From the NCBI GenBank assembly GCA_016721875.1, contig JADKHG010000002.1, forward strand, positions 186,001 to 250,000: a stretch of DNA of 64,000 bases, in the 5' to 3' direction. Source of the stretch: Sphingomonadales bacterium (GTDB lineage Bacteria; Pseudomonadota; Alphaproteobacteria; Sphingomonadales; Sphingomonadaceae). Below, piece after piece: positions 34,574 through 43,029 of this stretch. The stretch's first letter is position 1; the number at the start of each line of letters is the position of its first letter. Under the pieces are notes generated by a model that saw only the letters and a program-made list of their open reading frames with translations, did not search any database and was not told where the DNA came from. The position numbers and the translations under genes were made by a program.

Positions 34574-35654
34574 CCATCGGTCAGCAAAGGCTGATTGTCG
34601 TGCTTGCCAGTTTGAAAGCGCGTCCGGCAATGGGCCGGTTTTGACGCCGACTGTGATTCAGAACTGCATCAAGTCAGCAATCGCTGCCACCAGCCTCGAG
34701 TCGATCAAAGCTCCCGACCAACAGGCTGTTCAAAGTGGCGATCATGCTGCATCGCCTTTCAGCGCGTCATCGCTTGAGGAGGATCAGCCTGCAACGCTGT
34801 ACGATCGACCGGCTCGTTCGTTACGCCGGATGGCGAAGAATGACCAACATGATGCGGAAGCAGCGCCGTTCGCGAAGGCTCGAAAGACCAAGAAATCCAG
34901 CGCTGCAATACCCGCGGTCAGCGCCACATTTCCGCAAGCCGATTGTGCCTTTGAAAACCACAACATCGCGCTACAGCGCATAGAAACCAGTTTTGGTGGC
35001 CTGCTGTTCCTTACAAATGCATTGCTTGCGCTTGGCCTGTATCCGGATTTTACCCGGCCACTTGACCGGGGACTTCACCCTTCGCCATTCTGGTTGATCG
35101 ACCAATTGGGGCAACGACTGTTTGGCCAGCATTACCGTGCGGATCCACTGCATCGTTGGTTTGAAGAAAATAGCCTGCCCGGACCTTTGCCGGAGATATG
35201 GGAAGTGCAACGCGTTTGGCTGACCGGATTGCCCAAGGCAGCGCACAGTCTGCGCCGCACGCGCAGCAGCACGCTGTTATGGGATGAACGCGGGTTCGCC
35301 TTGTATGACGGACTGACCGCAACCGCGCCCCGGTCTTTGCTGCGCCGCTTTGCCTTTGCTGGAAAAGAAACAGCGAGAGGCAGTTTTTGGCAGCCGCGGC
35401 CAATTCCCCGCAGCGCCAGCGCGCGTTGGGTCGCCTGTCTTGTTGAGTTTCTGCGTTTTCGCTTGAGCCTTGCTTGCGATGGCATGGCACTGGACCAGCT
35501 TGCGCTCCCCGCCGCGATCGAAATCGGAATTGAACGGATCGATTGTTATTTCACGCTGGCTGCATTCCCGATCGAAATCCGGATGGCTGGACTAGACCGC
35601 AATCCGGGCTGGCTTCCCACTGAAGGACGCGCACTCGCGTTCCATTTTTCTTGA
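34554..35654 (+). CDS. Unrecognised helper protein preceding the ATPase, Cys-rich N-terminus
   Basis: The 366-residue protein (start ATG 34554) has a short N-terminal motif with spaced cysteines (LCTDHRSAKADCRACQF) followed by a disordered Ser/Ala-rich linker of about 100 residues and a folded C-terminal half (IETSFGGLLFLTNALLALGLYPDFTRPL, then PFWLIDQLGQRLFGQHYRADPLHRWF). The C-terminal half looks like a conserved domain of eCIS helper proteins; I could not name it. No signal peptide. Its location directly before the AAA+ ATPase, 10 bases apart, suggests a partner in assembly. Confidence 0.6.
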   Translation: MSNLCTDHRSAKADCRACQFESASGNGPVLTPTVIQNCIKSAIAATSLESIKAPDQQAVQSGDHAASPFSASSLEEDQPATLYDRPARSLRRMAKNDQHDAEAAPFAKARKTKKSSAAIPAVSATFPQADCAFENHNIALQRIETSFGGLLFLTNALLALGLYPDFTRPLDRGLHPSPFWLIDQLGQRLFGQHYRADPLHRWFEENSLPGPLPEIWEVQRVWLTGLPKAAHSLRRTRSSTLLWDERGFALYDGLTATAPRSLLRRFAFAGKETARGSFWQPRPIPRSASARWVACLVEFLRFRLSLACDGMALDQLALPAAIEIGIERIDCYFTLAAFPIEIRMAGLDRNPGWLPTEGRALAFHFS

Positions 35655-35664
35655 GGAGCTGAAG

Positions 35665-37646
35665 GTGGCATTATCCGCTTTGATGCATGGCCCCGCCGAC
35701 CAGTTTCGTTTGCTGGTCCTGGCTTGCGTGCAGGAAATGCTCGATACCTTTCCCCCCGAGGTCGCTAACGCATTGTCCGAAACTTACCAGTTGATCGAGG
35801 ACTATAGAGCTGAAGCTCGGCGCGTGTTGGCACCAAAGGATGAAAAATCCGCTTGGCAGATGATCAGTGATCATTGCGCATTTCACCACCCCGACTGGCC
35901 AATGCAGCGACTTTCGCAACTGGGGCTAGGACCGCTCCACGCACATGTGTTGATATCGCTGGCAATGGTTGAGGAAGACGCGACGCTGGCACTGTTGTTC
36001 GAGCCAGAAGCAGGTCAATTGACGCTTGGAGGGTTGACCGCTCGCTGGCGCGGCGCGACCGGCATCGACGCCCCCGAATTGGTGCGCGTTGCGCTGCAGG
36101 ATCTGGTCGAATGCGGCTTGGTCACATCGCTGGGAACGGGTTGTTCGCGCAACGACCGTGGTTTCGCGATCGCCGATCCGGTTGCCGATTTGCTGCTTGG
36201 TTTGGTGCCACGCGGTGCGGGGATGGACTTTGTGGACGCGGCAATGCTCGCCGACGCCCGCTTGTGGGTGGCACCGGCAAAGGACAGTCCTTGTCCCGAT
36301 ATTGCTAGCGAATATCTGGCAACGGAAAAAGCGGGGATCATTTTGATCCGCGGCGCTGCGCACAATGGACGCAAGACCTTTGCGCAGATGGCGGCCCATA
36401 TGGCGGGCAGGAACTTGCTATGTATAAGTCAGGACAGCCTCACCACCCCCGAGAACTTGCGGATAGCACTCGCCTTGGCAGTCCTGAGCAACGCCGCTTT
36501 GTTGTGTGAAATCGACAGCAGCCCGGGCGAAACCGTCCGGCTGCCCCCGCCGCATTTTACCAACGTCGTGCCGCTAATGTTGATTTGCAACGAGCGGACC
36601 AGCGTTGAGCCAAACCGGCCGATCACGTTGCGTTCGATCCGTCTGCCGATGCCCGATCAAGTCGCGCGGTTGAGCCATTGGAAGCAAGGTGGCTTTGGCG
36701 GCAAGCAGGCGGCCCGGCACGCGGAGGATTGGATACTGACTTCGGGCAATATCCGTCGTGCATCAGCTTGCACTCCGATTGCCGAAGACAAGACGCGCGA
36801 TGGCACCGCCATTCGCCTGGCTATGCGCGATTTGCGTGACGCGCGGCTTGATGCCCTGGCGAGTCCTGTCGATCTTGACCGCGAACCGACGAAGCTTTTT
36901 CTCGATCGTGAAGGCGATGAGGAAATCCAGTCACTCATCCTGCGTTGCAAACACCGCGAGCGGCTTGCGAGGGCGCAGGGTTCGGCTGGGGTGCGGGCTT
37001 TGCTGTCGGGTGCAAGTGGTACAGGTAAAACCTCGCCGCGCGCCACGTCGCCTGGCAGTTGGGCAAGGACCTGTACCGTATCGACCTGTCGGCCACAGTG
37101 AACAAATATATCGGCGAAACCGAAAAGGCGCTCGAACGTGCACTGAGCGCTGCCGAGGAACTCGACATTGTGTTGTTGCTTGATGAAGGCGATGCGCTGA
37201 TGGCCCGGCGCACCGATGTCGGCACGTCCAACGACCGCTATGCCAATCTGGAAACCAATTTCCTGCTGCAACGAATTGAGAGTTTCGGTGGAATCCTGCT
37301 CGTTACCAGCAATGATGCCGAGCGGATTGACCAGGCTTTTTCGCGGCGCATGGACGCGTCGATCATCTTGCGTCCACCAGATCAAGTGCGGCGCGAGGCG
37401 ATATTGCACAGCCATTTGGGGGACGATGCTGAGGTATCCGATGCGTTGATCCGCGACATTGCCTGTCGCTGTGCACTCACTGGCGGTCAGATCCGCAATG
37501 TCGCGCTGCACGCGCAATTGCTGGCACTCGACAGCACGAGCCTGCTTTCTGATAGCGCCCTACGCCAAGCAATCGAGCGCGAATATCGAAAGACCGGGAC
37601 GCCCTGTCCGCTGCGTAGCGAACGCACATTGGCGGCTGTGCGGTAG
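35665..37646 (+). CDS. AAA+ ATPase, Afp15-like (one frameshift near 37030)
   Basis: Two frames join if one base is added near 37030, restoring GASGTGKTLAARHVAW. The protein then has about 660 residues. A first module contains a degenerate P loop (GAAHNGRKT), and the second is a complete AAA+ domain with Walker A GASGTGKT (about residue 448), Walker B IVLLLDEGDAL, sensor TSNDAERID and Arg finger FSRRMD. In Afp/PVC this protein (Afp15) is needed for assembly and helps terminate or load particles. Start GTG 35665 has a GAGGAGCTGAAGG site. Family length and tandem layout agree with Afp15. Confidence 0.85.
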
Positions 37647-37648
37647 CG

Positions 37649-40600
37649 ATGGCACAGGGCGAACGCCTTTCCGCGCAACCAGCGGCCAAGGAAGAGGCGG
37701 CACGAGCACGACCTATCGCTGAACGGACAACGCCTTCGATAGCGCGCAAGGTCGCCACCGACCCGGCGCGCTCATTGCTTTCGCGCCCGGTCGGTGTACA
37801 GACCCAGCGCTTTGTCTCCTCGCCAAACGACGCCGCCGAGCGAGAGGCCGACCGGGTGGCGGCGCATGTGGTTTCGATGCCTGACCCGACGCCATCTGCG
37901 CCGACAAGCACAGGTTCGGCAATCTCACGCAGCCCGTTGATTGCGCAACGCGCACCCGCAGCACCCACAACCACACGCGCGCAAAATGACAATGCGGTTG
38001 CCGCTGAAATCAAGGCCGCCGCAACTGGCGGATTCGAGCTGCCGAAGAAAACGCGTGCGCTGCTCGAACCGCGCTTCCGCACCGATTTTGGCGGTGTGCG
38101 CCTGCATGCCGACGCCAACGCCAAGCGGCTGTCGAACAAAATCGGCGCGCGCGCCTTCACCTATGGTCGACATATCTTCTTCAACGCAGGTCAATATAAT
38201 CCTGACAGTCAGGAAGGCCTGCAACTGCTCGCGCACGAGCTGACCCACACGATTCAGCAGAGCGAAACAATCCAGCGCAAGGCCGAAGACGCGCCGCGCG
38301 TAGAACAGCGCACTGTTAAAAAGGCGAGCCGTCTGGGGATCAGCGATGCGCTCGACTATTTCGCCGATGCCGCCAACGCCATTCCCGGCTACCGCATGTT
38401 CACCATCCTGATCGGGGTCAACCCGATCAACATGTCGAGCGTCGAGGCAAGTGCCGCCAATATCCTGCGCGCAATCGTCGAATTTCTGCCAGGCGGCAAC
38501 ATCATCACACGCGTGCTCGACAACTATGGCGTGTTCGACAAGGTCGGCAACTGGATCGAGGCGCAGCTCAAATCACTCGGAATCACCGGATCCGCGATCA
38601 AAGCGGCAATTGACGAGTTTCTCGATAGTCTGGGTTGGCGCGACATTTTCCGGCTTGGCGATGTGTGGAACCGGGCGAAGCGCATCTTCACCACTCCGAT
38701 CACGCGGATCATCAGTTTCGCCAAAGGGCTGTTCGTCAAGATACTGGAATTTGTGCAAGAAGCGGTGCTGCGCCCGCTGGCAGCACTCGCTGCGCAAACG
38801 CCGTTCTACACTTTGCTCAAGGCGGTGTTGGGCAAAGACCCGGTGACAGGCGAGGCCTATGAGGGCGGGGCAGCTGAAGTCATCGGCGGCTTCATGACGA
38901 TGATCGGCCAGCAGGAATTGTGGCAGAATATCCAGAACGCCAACGCCATTCCGCGCGCCTTTGCGTGGTTCAAGACTGCAATGAAGGGCTTGATGGGGCT
39001 CGTCACCAGCATCCCGACGCGCTTTATCGACGGACCGAAGAGTCTGGAAATCATGGATTTCGTCGTGCTGCCGCGCGCCTTTGCAAAAATCGGCGCGGTG
39101 CTTGGCAGCTTCCTTGCCGACTTTGGCAGCTGGGCGCTTGGCACTGTGCTTGATCTGTTGAAGATCATTGTCGAGGTCGTCGCGCCTGCCGTCATGCCCT
39201 ATATCAAGGCTGCAGGCGCTTTCAACACGATCTTGCGCAATCCGATTGGCTTCGTCCGTACCTTGGTGCGCGCGGCGATGCTGGGTTTCCGCCAGTTTGC
39301 GACCAATTTCCTCAAGCATTTGCAAGCCTCGCTGGTCGGCTGGCTGACGGGAGCGATGGCTGGGGCGAACATCTATATCCCGCAAGGTCTCAACCTGCGC
39401 GAGATATTGAAATTTGTGCTATCGATCCTTGGCCTTACCTGGGCCAATATCCGCGCTGTTGGTGCGCGCGACCAACGAGACAACCGTGGTCGCGCTCGAA
39501 ACCGGTTTTGATATTGTGCGCACTTTGGTCACCGAAGGACCAGCTGCGGCGTGGCAGAAAATCCTTGAAGTCATTGGCAACCTGAAGCAATGGCGATCGA
39601 CGCGATCATGGACTTCGTCAAATCGCGGGTGGTCGAGGCGGCGGTAACACGGCTGCTGTCGATGTTGACCCCGGCAGGCGCCTTCATCCAGGCGATCATA
39701 GCGATCTACAACACGATCATGTTCTTTGTCGAACGCCTGCGCCAGATCGCGCAGGTCGCGGCGAGCTTTATCGATGCCATTGCGACGATAGCATCGGGCA
39801 ATGTCGGCCCTGCGGCAAACCGTGTGGAATCAACAATGGCCGGTCTGTTGACATTGGTGATCAGCTTCCTCGCACGGATCGCCGGGCTGGGTCGCGTCGC
39901 CGATGCCGTCACCAACCTGATCAACCGCATCCGCGCCCCGATAGACCGGGCGTTGGACGCAGTCGTGAACTGGATCGTGACGCAGGCGCGGCGGTTGGGA
40001 GCCGCGGTGATGGGCGGAGCGAGGGGGGCGGTTGCTGCTGTGGCAGGATGGCTTGGATTGCGTGTGCCGTTTACAGATGACGATGGAGAGCAGCATAACC
40101 TGTATTTTGGAGGAAATGCCGCAAACGCAGATTTGATCGTCGCATCCGCGCCGGAGAGTGTCTCTAGCAGAATCGCCAGACGACGTGCGGCCACTCCAGC
40201 TCCTAACGCCACGGAACGTCAGTCGCTGACTGACGCCGAGCAAACGGTGAGGCAGATAAACAACCTAACGAGACCGTCCGGAAGACCAGCTGCCGACACA
40301 ACTTCTTTAACTCCACAGTTGAATCCGCTGATGGTTAGTCTCGCTCGACAACTCAAATCCGGTGGTATTTTCTTGAACGCCCCCCTCAGCAACGTCACGT
40401 ATTCGATGGTTGGAGCAAACAAGGCGGGAACAGTTACAGCGAACCCTCTGAGTAGTATCGCTGGAAACACTCGTGGATCGGGAACCGGCTCGTCAAATCC
40501 ACCTGGTTGGGCAACCGTCATGACTGCTGGGATCGCAAATCCATCGAGCTATGTAAGAATGCACTTATTATATCACATGCTTCACGGACCAGGAATCGCG

Positions 40601-41133
40601 TGGAACCTTGTGCCAGCACCGCAATCGGTGAATATTGGAATAGTCCATAATCAAATTGAAGTTCCACTTGAGACAGCCGTCAATGCTGGTGCAACCTTTA
40701 ACTTCACCGCAACCGCGCACTACCCAACGTCCGGTCCGTTAGTCGATTTTCCTACCGGAGTTACATTCAATTGGACACCTCGACGGCGCCCATCGGGCGT
40801 TTCTTTGCCAAGTGCGCCAGGCAGGATACCAATTTCACCGCCAGTTCTGACGGGTGCCGTTGCCACGACTGCGATTGACCTCAATATGCTATCGATGCCC
40901 AATCTCCAATTGGCAGGCCTGCCGCAGGATTTAAGTCGAGCAATCGTCCGAGCGCGCACCTCTGGTGTTTTTCGTCAGCAACCAACTTCAAGCGTAGAGT
41001 TGATCAAGCCCTGCAGTCGCTTTTCAATCCGCCCCGACGTTATCGTGATTATCAGTCTTATTTGATTGCGAAACAAACAGATCTTACGTTTGGAACTAGA
41101 TCGTTGTCTGGAGATAATTTGTCATGGCCATAG
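37649..41133 (+). CDS. DUF4157 (HELTH) effector with C-terminal nuclease-like toxin domain; frameshifts near 39461, 39591, 40985
   Basis: About 1160 residues if three single-base breaks are restored. The N-terminal part carries the DUF4157 pre-motif (EREADRVA), then the DUF4157 domain with FRTDFGGVRLHAD and the zinc-type HELTH at residues 196-200. A long helical region follows (about residues 230-790) with hydrophobic amphipathic helices. After it a shared linker (FTDDDGEQHNLYFGG) leads to a C-terminal domain with YVRMHLLYHMLHGPG, then NLVP and a following Asn and Glu, which resembles the layout of DNA/RNA non-specific endonucleases. The restored stop overlaps the next gene. In eCIS loci DUF4157 proteins are candidate cargo effectors. 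The nuclease call is by eye and needs a profile search. Confidence 0.75.
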
Positions 41134-41780
41134 ATATGAAACAATTGAAAAATAGTTTAGAATATTCTCATAAAAAAATAACAGAAATTGGAGGTTATAG
41201 CGAACTTACAATTTTAGATGGATTAGATAAATCTCAAATAGAAAGTGATGAGCAATATTTTGGGAGAAAATATTCGGACAGAAAATTCAATTTCGATTCA
41301 AATTTGAAAAAAATATATAAGATTACGTCAGGCTTTATCTGGAAGTGGTCCGTAAAAATTGCTCATTACGATGAACTTTTTGGATTTAGTCAGTTATACC
41401 CGTTATCGAGTCTATATGAATCTGACGAGGAAATTGGGGTCAAAGCCCATATGACGGGTGTCTGGCGCACCATGATAGATTGCGGTTCCGTTTCAAAAAT
41501 AGCTATCCGTTTTGATGAAAGCGAACATGAAATCGAACTCGGCTGGAATGCTGGAAATGAGCGTCCGTTTGTGGAACCACTCGCGATTGATTTGTCGGAC
41601 ATGTTTGAGTTGCTGATTGCTAGTTGCGGCTTATCAAATTGGCAAAGTCATTTTACACTGGAAGGGTTGAGGGAGTTTGACATTGAGCACGACGATTTCT
41701 TAGTCGCACTTCGCCATCTCGAGCCCGCAACGAAGCCCGACGTCGTGCAAAACGCACTTGATCGCTTACGCACCCAGTAA
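41124..41780 (+). CDS. Candidate immunity protein for the DUF4157 toxin (SUKH/SMI1-like by eye)
   Basis: The 218-residue protein starts at ATG 41124, ten bases before the restored toxin stop at 41133. It has no signal peptide or membrane segment. The segment NFDSNLKKIYKITSGFIWKW and the following ELFGFSQLYPLSSLYES fit the Gly-Phe and Trp spacing and leucine-rich strand order of SUKH (SMI1/KNR4) immunity proteins; this is a by-eye resemblance. The gene is strikingly AT-rich: the bases 41161-41220 contain 15 G or C of 60, unlike the GC-rich helix region upstream. A cytosolic immunity protein paired with a nuclease is the simplest reading. Alternative: a coincidental downstream gene. Confidence 0.55.
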   Translation: MAIDMKQLKNSLEYSHKKITEIGGYSELTILDGLDKSQIESDEQYFGRKYSDRKFNFDSNLKKIYKITSGFIWKWSVKIAHYDELFGFSQLYPLSSLYESDEEIGVKAHMTGVWRTMIDCGSVSKIAIRFDESEHEIELGWNAGNERPFVEPLAIDLSDMFELLIASCGLSNWQSHFTLEGLREFDIEHDDFLVALRHLEPATKPDVVQNALDRLRTQ

Positions 41781-41882
41781 ACACATTACCGCTTTTGAGA
41801 TCACAGAAAATTTGCATGTTTCTAGCTGATTGATTTCGGTTCCATTAGGGTTAGGTTGTTTGGGAAATATAGAGAGGCCCAT

Positions 41883-42655
41883 ATGACCGACGAAACCACC
41901 CCAGCCCCCTCAGCTTTATTCGCTCGGCACACCCAATGGCGTCAAGGTGACGATCCTGCTTGAGGAGCTGCTTGCACTTGGCCATGCGGGGGCGGAATAT
42001 GACGCTTGGCTGGTTGATATCAGTTCGGGGGCGCAGTTCGGCAGTGGCTTTGTCGCTGTCAATCCCAATTCGAAAATCCCGGCGATGGCGGACCACTCGC
42101 TCAACCCGCCGTTGCGGCTGTTCGAGAGCGGGTCGATGATGATTTATCTGGCGGAAAAATTCGGTGCCTTTCTGCCCACCGATATCCGTAAGCGGACCGA
42201 GACGATTAACTGGCTGATGTGGCAGATGGGCAGCGCGCCTTTTCTGGGCGGCGGCTTTGGCCATTTTTACGCCCTATGCGCCATTCAAGATCGAATATGC
42301 GATCAACCGCTATGCGATGGAGGTGAAGCGGCAATTGCACCTGCTCGACACCCAGCTGGCGACCCGCGAATATATCATCGGTGACGACTATACGATTGCC
42401 GATATGGCAATCTGGTCATGGTATGCGGCAATTGCACGCGAAGCCTATGCTGCGCAGCAATTTTTGTCCGTGCACGAATATGAAAATCTGCAACGCTGGG
42501 TCGACCATGTCGGTTCGCGCGAAGCAGTGAAGCGCGGGCGGATGGTCAACCGGGTGTTCGGACGGCCCGAAACGCAATTGCTTGAGCGGCATGATGCACA
42601 GGATTTTGAAGTCAACCGGCAGGATAAGGTGCTCGAAAGGGGCGGGAGGGTTTGA
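41883..42655 (+). CDS. yghU: YghU-type glutathione S-transferase (frameshifts near 41909 and 42273)
   Basis: The protein, about 257 residues, is read as MTDETTPAPQLYSLGTPNGVKVTILLEELL, then GFVAVNPNSKIPAMADH, FESGSMMIYLAEKFG and, after the second break, YAPFKIEYAINRYAMEVKRQL and EYIIGDDYTIADMAIW. These are GST N-terminal thioredoxin-like and C-terminal helical features; the GTPNGVKVTILLEELL and SSGAQFGSGFVAVNPNSKIPA stretches match YghU, a glutathione-dependent disulfide oxidoreductase. Each frameshift needs one extra C removed (about 41908 and 42273). It is transcribed away from the formate dehydrogenase genes and is not related to the injection system. Confidence 0.85.
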
Positions 42656-42694
42656 TTGCTCCAGACCCTTAATAAAATAGCGACTTTTATTATT

Positions 42695-42776
42695 CCGTAG
42701 CTCTGAGCCTGTCGAAGGGCGTCTAAAGGTTTGCGCTGCGGCTGATAAGCGCCCTTCGACAGGCTCAGGGCTACGG
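42695..42776. repeat. Long inverted repeat (CCTGTCGAAGG type), likely intergenic terminator element
   Basis: The perfect 18-base arms TGAGCCTGTCGAAGGGCG (42704-42721) and CGCCCTTCGACAGGCTCA (42750-42767) lie inside outer arms CCGTAG (42695) and CTACGG (42776 end). The pattern GAGCCTGTCGAAGG is a common intergenic repeat of sphingomonads. A run of six T follows at 42779-42784. It sits between the stop of the GST gene and the end of the convergent fds operon, so it may serve as bidirectional terminator. Confidence 0.65.
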
Positions 42777-42811
42777 TGTTTTTTCAATTTGCTTAGGATT
42801 ATTTTGAAAAA

Positions 42812-43027
42812 TTAGGCTCGCACCCGTTCCAACGCCTTCCGCGCCAACGGGGTCAGCGCATCCCCTCCCGCGTCGAGCAACGCCAGCGCGCGCTCTTTCA
42901 TCCATGGGTCCCAAAAGGCAATGATGTGCTCGGCAGTGGCGGTAACGGCGGCCTCTTCGCCCTGTATCGCAAAATTGCGGGCGATCTGGTCGGCCATATA
43001 GGCAAGGCGAGCGTCGCTTTCGGCCAT
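42812..43027 (-). CDS. fdsD: Formate dehydrogenase delta subunit
   Basis: The 71-residue protein (MAESDARLAYMADQIARNFA ... DPWMKERALALLDAGGD) matches the small FdsD family, an accessory subunit of the soluble NAD-dependent formate dehydrogenase. It is the last gene of the fds operon, two bases after the stop of fdsA. It contains the DPWMKE motif typical of the family. Confidence 0.85.
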   Translation of the reverse strand: MAESDARLAYMADQIARNFAIQGEEAAVTATAEHIIAFWDPWMKERALALLDAGGDALTPLARKALERVRA

Positions 43028-43029
43028 CG

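Noticed and set aside
38234..38248. Active zinc protease from HELTH motif alone
   Set aside because: HExxH in DUF4157 is a family mark without proven protease activity in most members; I keep it as a domain mark, not a claim of activity.
9295..41780. Prophage or type VI secretion system
   Set aside because: No capsid, portal, terminase or integrase and no TssJLM membrane genes or ClpV; the Pvc16, Afp7, Afp12, Afp15 and DUF4157 set is eCIS.
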